From Bacteroidales bacterium (lineage in GTDB: Bacteria; Bacteroidota; Bacteroidia; Bacteroidales; JAADGE01): DNA of 24,093 nucleotides. The stretch covers positions 1 through 24,093 of the forward strand of contig JANTGL010000006.1 in assembly GCA_024762915.1 (NCBI GenBank). The letters run 5' to 3'. Within the stretch, counting starts at the first letter, position 1. Each line of letters starts with the position of its first letter. The notes under the pieces are model-generated. The model saw only the letters and a list, made by a program, of their open reading frames with translations. It did no database searches and had not been told where the DNA came from. Positions 16,908 through 24,093 of the stretch are shown in pieces. A program made the translations under genes and the position numbers.

Positions 16908-17297
16908 ATGCGAATAATTAAAATTGAAGGTACGGACGATACTCCCCAGGTTACATTAGATGCAAATCCCGAGAATCCGTTTATGGAGATTTCCGGACGA
17001 TCTTTGCCGGAAGATGTAGTTGCTTTTTATGATCCCATTCTAGAATGGCTGGATGAGTATGCTGAGAATCCTCTTGAAAAAACGGTTTTAAATATTAAAC
17101 TTGAATATTTTAATACGGCATCATCAAAATTATTATTGGATATCTTATTAAAATTAGAAGATTTAAGTGAAGCTGACAATGATGTTCTCGTAAGGTGGCA
17201 TTATCCCGATGATGATGAAGATATGGAAGAAGCAGGTGAAGAATACGAAGATATTGTTGAAGTTCCTTTTGAACAAGTCAGTTATTCTATTGACTAA
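16908..17297 (+). CDS. siaC: SiaC-family (DUF1987) phospho-target protein
   Basis: 129 residues, acidic, soluble; typical DUF1987 length. The family core LEYFNTASSKLLLDIL (residues 65-80) carries T70, which corresponds by position in the motif to the phosphorylated threonine T68 of Pseudomonas SiaC. In Pseudomonas the unphosphorylated form binds and activates the diguanylate cyclase SiaD, and SiaB phosphorylation blocks this. No SiaD-like GGDEF gene is in this window, so the binding partner here is unknown. An acidic C-terminal stretch (D-D-D-E-D and nearby) suggests an interaction surface. The gene is last in the four-gene operon and is followed by a 23-bp inverted repeat. Confidence 0.9.
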   Translation: MRIIKIEGTDDTPQVTLDANPENPFMEISGRSLPEDVVAFYDPILEWLDEYAENPLEKTVLNIKLEYFNTASSKLLLDILLKLEDLSEADNDVLVRWHYPDDDEDMEEAGEEYEDIVEVPFEQVSYSID

Positions 17298-17300
17298 TTC

Positions 17301-17359
17301 ATAATTTATAAATAATACAAGGCTTATGTAATAAATGCCTTGTATTATTTATAAATTAT
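17301..17359. terminator. Perfect 23-bp inverted repeat closing the Sia-type operon
   Basis: The arms at 17301-17323 and 17337-17359 are exact reverse complements (23 of 23), with a 13-base loop. The top of the stem is GC-containing (ACAAGGC/GCCTTGT) and the rest is AT-rich. It lies 4 bp after the siaC stop and 33 bp before the ABC gene. A T-run is only weak after the stem, so it may be a rho-independent terminator of relaxed type, an RNA-processing stem or an attenuator of read-through into the ABC gene. Confidence 0.55.
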
Positions 17360-17392
17360 ATTGCTGTTTTCTGTTTCGTATAATCTAATACT

Positions 17393-20300
17393 ATGAGTGA
17401 AGAAATATTAAAAGCGTTAATGCAACTGTTCGCAATTATTGCAAAACAGGATGAGGGTGTTGTTCTGGAGGAAGAAAAGTTTGTCAGAATATTTTTAGCT
17501 TCTCAGATAAGCAAAACACAGGTTGAAGAATATATGGATTTGTTTATTAAGCATTCCGAAAGAGAAGAAAAAAAACGAAAAAAGAAAGAAGGAAAAGAAG
17601 GTCCCTCAGGGCAAGTTAAAATGGTTGATTCCGTTCGTGTAATGGGAATTTGTCGTAAAATTAATAAGACATTGAACCATAAACAGAAAGTTATTGTTTT
17701 AGCTCGTTTATTTGAACTCATAAATGTTGAAAAGAAATTAACCGAGCAACGCATGGAGATTATTTCCGTAGTTGCCGATGCTTTTAATTTAACTTCCAAG
17801 GAATATAAAGAAATAGAAAGCTTTGTTATTCAAGATGATTACAGAGAATTAGATTCCGAATCGGTCTTAATAGTAAATGACAAAGAACATACACATACAA
17901 AATCTCAACACATACTTTCTGAAAGTTTACACGGAAGTGTTTTAATTTTGCAAATTAAAAGTGCTGATTTATATTTTCTTAAATATACCGGAAAACAAGA
18001 TGTATTTCTTAACAGTACGAATGTTTACAATAATCGTGTTTACCTGTTTGCTCCGGGAAGTGTTATAAAACTACCGAAAGGAAAGCCCGTTCATTACAGT
18101 GATGTTGTTGCTCGATTTATGCAAGATTTAGAAATTTCTAAACTGTCATTTATCGTTAATGATTTGCAATACCGTTTCAAAACCGGAGATATCGGAGTGA
18201 GAGATGTCAGTTTTTCGGTTGATCACGGGAAATTAGTCGGTATAATGGGAGCCAGCGGTTCCGGAAAAACAACATTGGTAAATACCTTATCCGGTATTAC
18301 AACACCTTCTTCCGGAGAAGTCCGAATTAACGGTATAAACCTTCATCATAACCACGGAGAACTTGAAGGCGTTATCGGTTATATTCCGCAGGATGACTTG
18401 CTCATTGAAGAATTAACCGTATATCAAAATTTATATTATAATGCCAAACTTTGTTTTAAAGATAAAAATGAAGAGGATTTATCGGCATTGGTAATAAAAA
18501 CATTGAAAGATTTAGGTCTGAACGATAAAAAAGATTTAAAAGTCGGTAATGCAATGAACAAAACGATTAGCGGCGGTCAAAGAAAACGGTTAAATATTGC
18601 TCTTGAACTGATTCGAGAACCTTCAATTTTATTTGTTGATGAACCGACCTCCGGATTATCTTCAAGAGATTCGGAGAATGTTATGGAATTATTGAGTGAA
18701 TTAACGCAAAAAGGAAAATTGATTTTTGTTGTAATCCATCAACCGTCTTCCGATATATATAAAATGTTTGACCGTATGTTGATTCTCGATCAAGGCGGTT
18801 ATTTAGTTTGGTACGGAAACCCCGTTGATGCGGTTGTTCACTTCAAAACCCTTGATAATCAGGTTAATGCAGATACGGGCGAATGCGGAGTTTGCGGTAA
18901 TGTTACACCTGAACTGATTTTTGATATCATTGAAGCTGAAGTCGTTGATGAATTCGGAAGATATACCGAACAAAGGAAAATCTTACCCCAAGAGTGGGAA
19001 AAAAATTATTTGGAAGGTGTCCCTAAAGATGAAATAGAAGAAGTTAATGATGAACCGCCGGCAACTTTAAATATTCCGAATTGGTTCAAACAATTTAAAA
19101 TTTTCTTAACACGTGATGTGTTAGCAAAAATAAGCAATACTCAATATATTGTATTAAATCTTTTAGAAGCTCCTTTACTCGGGTTTATACTTGCTTTTTT
19201 AATTCGATATATTGCAGACCCGAATTCATCGGTATATATTTTCTTTGATAATGAAAATATACCTCCTTATATATTTATGTCTATTGTTGTAGCTCTATTT
19301 TTAGGATTAACCGTAAGTGCCGAAGAAATTTTCAGAGATCGAAAGATTTTAAAACGTGAAAAGTTTCTGCATCTCAGCCGATCTTCTTATTTAATGGCAA
19401 AAATTGTTATCTTGACGAGTATTTCTGCCATTCAGGCATTCTTATTTGTTGTAATCGGAAATGCAATACTGGATATACAAGGAATGTATTTTGCTTATTG
19501 GATTATATTATTCTCCGTTTTTGTTTTTGCAAATTTTATGGGTTTAAATATTTCATCCGCATTTAATTCTGCCGTTACAATTTATATCCTGATTCCCTTA
19601 TTGATGATTCCTCAAATGGCCTTGGGAGGAGCAATGTTCAGTTTCAGTAAATTAAACAGATTGATAGGAAGCGTCGATAAAGTTCCCGTTATTGCCGATA
19701 TGATGGCTTCACGATGGGCTTATGAAGGATTAATGGTTTATCAGTTTAAAGAAAATAAATTTGAGAAACAATATTTTGATTACGATCAAGTTAAAAGTAT
19801 TGCAAATTTTAACCAAGATAAATTAATTCCGAAACTCTCCGAAAGTATCGAAGCGATTGAAATTGTAAGAGAAGAAAACGAAGGAAAAAATAATGTTGAT
19901 TCGGTTAATAAAGTTGTTGCCTATGAATTGGCTTTATTAAAACATGAAATACCGAAAGAAAATCGTAAAATTCTGGAATTAACCGATAAATTAAGAGATT
20001 TTAAAAACGGAAAAAACGGAAAGAAAATTAATTTTGATGTTTTTTATAATGGTTTTGATGCTCTGGCTGCTGATGATGAAACAGTTAAAGATTCATTGTT
20101 TATTCCCGAAGAGTTGATAAATGCACTTGATGTTAAAACATATGATGTCGAAAAGCACGGCTATGAATTAATGGATGATCTTGAAAAATGGAAAGATTTC
20201 TATCTTGCCGTTTATTCAAGTGCCAATGAACTCAGAGAAAATTTAATTGCTTATCAAGATGAACGGAAGCCGGGATATTATATTAAATTTCGGAATAAAT

Positions 20301-20653
20301 ACCACAATGAGCATTTGGATGATATTGTAAGAAATATCTATGAAAAGAATAAAATTTTACGATTTAACGAAAAACTTGTCAGGCAAGAAGAACCGATTTA
20401 TTTAGAGCCGGATGATTCTAATTTTATCGGATTCAGATCTCATTTTTATGCACCGCATAAATATTTTTTGGGGCATAAATTTGAAACTTTTTGGTTTAAT
20501 ATATTTGTGATTTGGGCAATGTCAATACTCTTGTATATCCCTTTATATTATGACCATTTAAGAAAAATTGTTGAATTTTTCGGAAATTTAAATTTCAATA
20601 AAAAGAAAATAAAAAATAATAAAGAAGAAGAACAAGATCAGCTTGAATCGTGA
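17393..20653 (+). CDS. TerB-like/ABC ATPase/ABCG-type transporter fusion
   Basis: 1086 residues. Residues about 1-145 form a helical TerB-like domain. Residues about 150-240 form a beta-rich, possibly FHA-like region. The ABC ATPase (about 255-485) has Walker A GASGSGKTT (K292), Q-loop IPQDDLL, signature ISGGQRKRL (S393 to Q396), Walker B LFVDEPTSG (D416, E417) and H-loop H449, so it is competent. A short Cys pair follows (CGVCGN). The membrane part has TM helices near 582-605, 630-650, 672-695, 703-725 and 729-755, then an insert of about 270 charged residues, and a last TM near 1035-1055. The order ATPase before membrane domain and the E-x-x-F-R-D-R-K motif are ABCG-like. It should act as a dimer. 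The transported substrate is unknown. It follows the Sia-type operon after a 23-bp stem; a link is inferred only from adjacency. Confidence 0.88.
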   Translation: MSEEILKALMQLFAIIAKQDEGVVLEEEKFVRIFLASQISKTQVEEYMDLFIKHSEREEKKRKKKEGKEGPSGQVKMVDSVRVMGICRKINKTLNHKQKVIVLARLFELINVEKKLTEQRMEIISVVADAFNLTSKEYKEIESFVIQDDYRELDSESVLIVNDKEHTHTKSQHILSESLHGSVLILQIKSADLYFLKYTGKQDVFLNSTNVYNNRVYLFAPGSVIKLPKGKPVHYSDVVARFMQDLEISKLSFIVNDLQYRFKTGDIGVRDVSFSVDHGKLVGIMGASGSGKTTLVNTLSGITTPSSGEVRINGINLHHNHGELEGVIGYIPQDDLLIEELTVYQNLYYNAKLCFKDKNEEDLSALVIKTLKDLGLNDKKDLKVGNAMNKTISGGQRKRLNIALELIREPSILFVDEPTSGLSSRDSENVMELLSELTQKGKLIFVVIHQPSSDIYKMFDRMLILDQGGYLVWYGNPVDAVVHFKTLDNQVNADTGECGVCGNVTPELIFDIIEAEVVDEFGRYTEQRKILPQEWEKNYLEGVPKDEIEEVNDEPPATLNIPNWFKQFKIFLTRDVLAKISNTQYIVLNLLEAPLLGFILAFLIRYIADPNSSVYIFFDNENIPPYIFMSIVVALFLGLTVSAEEIFRDRKILKREKFLHLSRSSYLMAKIVILTSISAIQAFLFVVIGNAILDIQGMYFAYWIILFSVFVFANFMGLNISSAFNSAVTIYILIPLLMIPQMALGGAMFSFSKLNRLIGSVDKVPVIADMMASRWAYEGLMVYQFKENKFEKQYFDYDQVKSIANFNQDKLIPKLSESIEAIEIVREENEGKNNVDSVNKVVAYELALLKHEIPKENRKILELTDKLRDFKNGKNGKKINFDVFYNGFDALAADDETVKDSLFIPEELINALDVKTYDVEKHGYELMDDLEKWKDFYLAVYSSANELRENLIAYQDERKPGYYIKFRNKYHNEHLDDIVRNIYEKNKILRFNEKLVRQEEPIYLEPDDSNFIGFRSHFYAPHKYFLGHKFETFWFNIFVIWAMSILLYIPLYYDHLRKIVEFFGNLNFNKKKIKNNKEEEQDQLES

Positions 20654-20692
20654 AAAAAATGAACAATATTTTTTAAAATATAAAATTTTTAA

Positions 20693-20700
20693 TATCTTTG
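20693..20700 (+). promoter_or_regulatory. -7 promoter element (TATCTTTG) for the lipoprotein gene pair
   Basis: TATCTTTG matches TAnnTTTG exactly and lies 32 bases before the start at 20733. No clear TTTG is seen about 19-21 bases further upstream in the AT-rich gap. Position and match make it the best promoter candidate for the two following genes. Confidence 0.55.
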
Positions 20701-20732
20701 ATTGTTGATTGCCTTTTTCTAACTAATTTATT

Positions 20733-21632
20733 ATGATTAAAAAACTGATATTTATATTTTCTGTTGTACTTATTTTTACCGCTTGCGGCGGTGGCGGAGA
20801 TGAAAATACAATCACCGGACCGGATTCGCAAAATGATGTAAGAAGTGTTCAGATTGATCCTGAAAAAATAAACGGATTAATTGAAAGTTTTCCGTCTCCG
20901 ATTGAAATGGCTGCAACCATTGAAGATATGAAAGTGCCGTATTCAAAAAAGCATCTTGTTGCGACTGAAATTGCTGCCGATTTTGATTCTAATTTCGATA
21001 AAGCATTAGGGTTGGGTATGTTAAGTGCTGATTTAGGGTATTTAAATGTGTATAACAGGAAAAATGCCATTGTTGAATATCTGACATCTATTAAACGTTT
21101 GGCAGATGCCCTTGATGTTGATCAATTTTTTGAATTTCAAACACTTAAGCGACTTGCAACGAACAGTAATAATTTGGATTCTCTTATGTTCTTATCCGTA
21201 ACAAGTTATCACGATATGGATGAACATTTAAGGAAAACAAGGCGAAGTGATTTAAGTGCTTTAATGATTACCGGCGTTTGGACGGAAGGACAATATTTAG
21301 CCTGTAAGGTGAATCAATTTAAAAGTGATAAAAAAACAGAAGAGATTATCGCAGGACAAAAAGATATTGTTAAAGAACTTTTAGGTGTATTGGAATTTTT
21401 TGATGATAAACCAAAGTTCAAAAAAATGAACGATCAATTTCGTGAATTATTGAAATTGTATGATACAGTTGAAATTAAACTGATTGAAGGAGAAGATAAA
21501 ATATCATACGATCAAGATTCCATTCCGGTTATAGAACCCGGAGAACATACCGATATTATTTATACTCAAGAAGATTTAAATAAAATACAAAACAAAATTA
21601 TTAAAATTCGTAACAATTTAATCTCATTATAA
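20733..21632 (+). CDS. Lipoprotein of unknown function
   Basis: 299 residues. The leader is MIKK, then a hydrophobic core and a lipobox FTAC with C18 as the lipidated cysteine. It is followed by GGGGDE, where the acidic pair after the glycines resembles a surface-export signal of Bacteroidota lipoproteins (weak inference). The mature part is mainly helical and acidic, without a domain I recognise; sequences like SLMFLSVTSYHDMDEH suggest long amphipathic helices. It has its own promoter candidate and overlaps the next gene at TAATG (stop 21630-21632, start 21632). Co-expression with the small secreted protein is therefore likely. No relation to the ABC protein is proven; the separation is 79 bp. 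Confidence 0.85.
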   Translation: MIKKLIFIFSVVLIFTACGGGGDENTITGPDSQNDVRSVQIDPEKINGLIESFPSPIEMAATIEDMKVPYSKKHLVATEIAADFDSNFDKALGLGMLSADLGYLNVYNRKNAIVEYLTSIKRLADALDVDQFFEFQTLKRLATNSNNLDSLMFLSVTSYHDMDEHLRKTRRSDLSALMITGVWTEGQYLACKVNQFKSDKKTEEIIAGQKDIVKELLGVLEFFDDKPKFKKMNDQFRELLKLYDTVEIKLIEGEDKISYDQDSIPVIEPGEHTDIIYTQEDLNKIQNKIIKIRNNLISL

Positions 21633-22093
21633 TGAAGAAGATAGCCATTCTTATAGCCATAACCAGTTTTTTTATTTTTGCACCCGGAGAACAGGCTCAA
21701 GCACAATGTAAACAACAACGCGTTTATCATTGCGCCAGAAAAGGCGGAAATGCAATATATCTGCGTGACTTTAACACAAAACTTAAAGCCGTTAGATCCG
21801 AAAGAAGTATTAACGGTACAAAATGGCCTGTAGTTCTTAACAGAGGTACACGTTATCGTTTTATTTTGTGTACTCCCAGCGGATACGGGAATGATGTTAA
21901 ATTAACTCTTTTTGACAGCAAACACCCTGAAACAAAACCATGGAATTCAACTGAAAAAAGCGGAGGCGATAAATTCGATTTTATTTGTAAACGTTCCGGT
22001 GTTTATTATGTTTCAATACGTTTTAAACAAGGGAAAGGAAAACGAAAAACTTGTGCCGTCGGAATTTTATCATTCGTCGGAAAAAATCAATAA
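21632..22093 (+). CDS. Small secreted five-cysteine protein
   Basis: 153 residues. A signal peptide (K-K, hydrophobic stretch to about residue 18) ends at a likely cleavage site AQA before Q24. The mature protein has five cysteines (the first right after the cleavage site) and a beta-strand-rich body with short strands such as RYRFILCTPSG, VKLTLFD, and GVYYVSIRF. The layout resembles a small PPC-like or lectin-like beta-sandwich, but I do not assign a family. It is translated from a start overlapping the lipoprotein stop by one base, and its gene ends 11 bp before the 24-bp terminator. The secretion signal and the pairing with a lipoprotein suggest an envelope or surface role (inference). Confidence 0.78.
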   Translation: MKKIAILIAITSFFIFAPGEQAQAQCKQQRVYHCARKGGNAIYLRDFNTKLKAVRSERSINGTKWPVVLNRGTRYRFILCTPSGYGNDVKLTLFDSKHPETKPWNSTEKSGGDKFDFICKRSGVYYVSIRFKQGKGKRKTCAVGILSFVGKNQ

Positions 22094-22104
22094 ATACATA
22101 AGAT

Positions 22105-22154
22105 TTTTAAAAAAAGGAAGACAATACAGATGTATTGTCTTCCTTTTTTTAAAA
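22105..22154. terminator. Perfect 24-bp bidirectional terminator between convergent genes
   Basis: The arms at 22105-22128 and 22131-22154 are exact reverse complements, with a GC-containing centre (GGAAGACAATAC) flanked by A-run and T-run on the two sides. It can form a hairpin followed by a T-run in either direction and so serve both the secreted protein gene (+) and the glucan phosphorylase gene (-), whose stop is at 22171. Confidence 0.85.
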
Positions 22155-22170
22155 CGTTTAATTCTTTATA

Positions 22171-24093
22171 TTACAACCAACGAACAACAGCACAATCTTG
22201 CCTGTGTGCCAATAAAGAATGTTTCGGATATATACGAAAAGCGTAATTAATACTTCCCGGTTTTGAAGGTGTAAAATAAAACGAATAATAAACAGATGAA
22301 CCTTCAACAGTTTCTTTTTCTAAATTAATAATATCCGTGATTGTTAATTCTCCGGATGCAGTTGATTCGCTGATAACCATTTCTGCTGCGACATCTTCCG
22401 GACTTAAACCATTTATATTCAGTCTTATACCACCCTTATATGTTTGTCCGGGAATTAAGGAAACATTTGTAACGGCATTGACATCGAATTCTTCTGTCTT
22501 AATTTTTTTCCATTCACTTTCAATATTTTCTTTCCATGCCGCAATTTCTTTAGCTTTTTCAAAATCATTATCAGCTATTTTTAAAAAACGGTTTTTAAGT
22601 TTTACATAATAACGATCTCTGTAATCATTTATCATACGTTCAGAAGTAAATTCGGGAGCAATTTCCGAAATGCATTTTTTAATATACATAATCCAATCGT
22701 CCGGAATTCCGTCACGGTCTCTGTTGTAATATAAAGGAATAATCTCAGTCTCTAATTTTCGATATATTTGTTCGGCATCATATTCATTTTGCAATTCCGT
22801 ATTTTTATAAGTATTTTGCTGAGCTAATGCCCATCCGCCTTTTTCTTTATAACCTTCTACCCACCAACCGTCTAAAACACTGAAATTCAGAACTCCGTTC
22901 ATGACAGCTTTCATGCCGCTTGTACCGGATGCTTCAAGCGGTCGGGTAGGTGTGTTAAGCCATACATCAACTCCTTTTACAAGTTCTTTTGCCAAAGACA
23001 TGTTGTAATCTTCTAAAAAAAGGATTTTTCCTATAAATTCAGGTCGTTTTGAGATTTCGACAATTTGTTTAATAATTCCTTTTCCTCCGCCGTCTTTCGG
23101 ATGTGCTTTTCCGGCAAAAATAAATTGAACCGGAAAATCAGGATTATTTATAATTTTATTTAATCGATCTAAATCCGTAAATAATAAATTACCTCTTTTA
23201 TAGGTCGCAAATCGTCTTGCAAAGCCTATTGTTAAAGCATTTTTGTCAAATGTATTTTTTATTTTTATAACATCTTTTGGGTTTTCGTTTCTGCTGACTC
23301 TTACCGAATCTATAATATTATTAATGTAGTTATAAAGTTGCGTTTTCTGTTTTTTTCGCAGATCCCAAATTTCTTCCGTGGATATTTGATATATTTTAGT
23401 AAAATCGGTTTCTCCTTTTTCATTTTTTAAAATCTCTTGCCAGTATTTTGAAGTCCATGTTGAATAATGAACACCGTTTGTGACATATCCTATATGAAGT
23501 TCTTCGGGGAAATACCCTGGCCACATATTGTTAAAGATTTCCTTTCGTGAGACTTCTCCGTGCAGTTTGCTTACACCGTTAATTTCTTGGGAAGTATTTG
23601 CTGCAAGTACACTCATGGAAAATTTTTCATCTTTATTTTCAGGATTTTCTTTACCCAAATTAATAAATTTCTTCCATGAGATACCCAGTTTGTTAGGATA
23701 ATCTCCCATATATTGCATCATTAAACTTTCCGGAAAAGCGTCATGTCCGGCAGGAACCGGAGTGTGTGTAGTAAACAGATTTGATGCTCTGACAACTTCT
23801 AATGCTTCGTTAAAAGCTAGTTTTTGTGATTTCATCAGACATTTTAATCGTTCAAAAACCGTAAAAGCAGCATGGCCTTCGTTTAAATGGTAAATATCCT
23901 TTTGAATTCCCAATAAATTTAATGTTTTTACACCTCCGATTCCGAGAATCATTTCTTGACGTAATCGGTTTTCATTATCACCTCCGTATAATCGATAAGT
24001 AATGACTTTGTCTTCATCCGAGTTGTCATTTCTGTCTGTATCCAAAAGGAATAATTTGATTCTTCCTACTTTTAATTCCCAAATTTGAGCATA
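22171..24093 (-). CDS. glgP: Alpha-glucan (glycogen/maltodextrin) phosphorylase, N-terminal part cut by window edge
   Basis: The frame is open to base 24093; 640 residues are visible, so the N-terminus is missing. The predicted in-window start codon near 24045 is a TTG inside the conserved G-R-I-K-L-F-L-L-D-T region, so the gene clearly continues beyond the window. Family motifs are HLNEGHAAF, THTPVPAGHD, the arginine/lysine site FARRFATYKR, and the pyridoxal-phosphate segment EASGTSGMKAVMNG with the Schiff-base lysine at visible residue 395. GT35 phosphorylases of the TIGR02094 type cleave alpha-1,4-glucan with phosphate to give glucose-1-phosphate. After the catalytic part there is a C-terminal beta-rich extension (last about 90 residues, beginning VSLIPGQTYKGG) that is present in the family and not a fusion. 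The gene converges with the secreted-protein gene and shares its terminator. No allosteric site can be judged from the visible part. Confidence 0.95.
   Translation of the reverse strand, partial: YAQIWELKVGRIKLFLLDTDRNDNSDEDKVITYRLYGGDNENRLRQEMILGIGGVKTLNLLGIQKDIYHLNEGHAAFTVFERLKCLMKSQKLAFNEALEVVRASNLFTTHTPVPAGHDAFPESLMMQYMGDYPNKLGISWKKFINLGKENPENKDEKFSMSVLAANTSQEINGVSKLHGEVSRKEIFNNMWPGYFPEELHIGYVTNGVHYSTWTSKYWQEILKNEKGETDFTKIYQISTEEIWDLRKKQKTQLYNYINNIIDSVRVSRNENPKDVIKIKNTFDKNALTIGFARRFATYKRGNLLFTDLDRLNKIINNPDFPVQFIFAGKAHPKDGGGKGIIKQIVEISKRPEFIGKILFLEDYNMSLAKELVKGVDVWLNTPTRPLEASGTSGMKAVMNGVLNFSVLDGWWVEGYKEKGGWALAQQNTYKNTELQNEYDAEQIYRKLETEIIPLYYNRDRDGIPDDWIMYIKKCISEIAPEFTSERMINDYRDRYYVKLKNRFLKIADNDFEKAKEIAAWKENIESEWKKIKTEEFDVNAVTNVSLIPGQTYKGGIRLNINGLSPEDVAAEMVISESTASGELTITDIINLEKETVEGSSVYYSFYFTPSKPGSINYAFRIYPKHSLLAHRQDCAVVRWL

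Noticed and set aside
17379..17384. TATAAT before the ABC gene
   Set aside because: It looks like a sigma-70 -10 box but lies 8 bases from the start codon and has no matching -35 at proper distance; Bacteroidota use TAnnTTTG, so it is probably AT-rich chance.
21912..22250. Plus-strand open frame of 112 codons through the secreted protein gene, terminator and glgP end
   Set aside because: It overlaps a supported gene in another frame, runs through the 24-bp terminator and shows no family features.

Overview
The window comes from a strongly AT-rich member of the Bacteroidota. The evidence is the gliding lipoprotein GldH next to an RicT/PSP1 protein and the delta' clamp-loader gene, Bacteroidota-type -7 promoter elements (TAnnTTTG), signal peptides ending in S-Q or A-Q, and few Shine-Dalgarno sequences. 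A marine or gut Bacteroidales/Marinilabiliales-like lineage is plausible, but the genus cannot be read from the sequence. Coding density is high, every intergenic gap is under 150 bases, and no tRNA, rRNA, CRISPR array or insertion sequence was seen.

Region 1 (1-7845, + strand): the 3' part of rlmH (23S rRNA methyltransferase) overlaps a very large NtrY-like membrane histidine kinase that has no adjacent response regulator. Next come a secreted seven-repeat WD40 propeller protein and an 849-residue protein whose C-terminal domain looks like an M48 metallopeptidase that has lost two of its three zinc ligands.

Region 2 (7846-10793, - strand): a housekeeping block of holB (delta' subunit), ricT and gldH, transcribed in that order, with ricT and gldH overlapping. 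Diverging from it at 10852 is an O-methyltransferase gene with a back-to-back promoter arrangement.

Region 3 (11615-17297, + strand): a tight four-gene operon. It encodes a two-TM GAF-PAS protein with no output domain, a related two-TM GAF-PAS-PAS-SpoIIE/PP2C phosphatase (SiaA-like), a SiaB-type GHKL-like protein kinase, and a SiaC-type DUF1987 target with the predicted phospho-threonine. This is the kinase/phosphatase/target core of the Pseudomonas SiaABCD switch, but no diguanylate cyclase (SiaD) is present. A perfect 23-bp inverted repeat closes the operon. It is followed by a 1086-residue protein joining a TerB-like domain, a small FHA-like beta region, an ABC ATPase and an ABCG-type membrane domain with a very large loop. 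The most interesting hypothesis in the window is that the Sia-type switch controls something other than c-di-GMP here, possibly this transporter.

Region 4 (20733-22093, + strand): a lipoprotein gene and a small secreted Cys-containing protein gene, coupled by a TAATG junction and ending at a perfect 24-bp bidirectional terminator. Converging on it from the right edge is a partial alpha-glucan phosphorylase gene (- strand).
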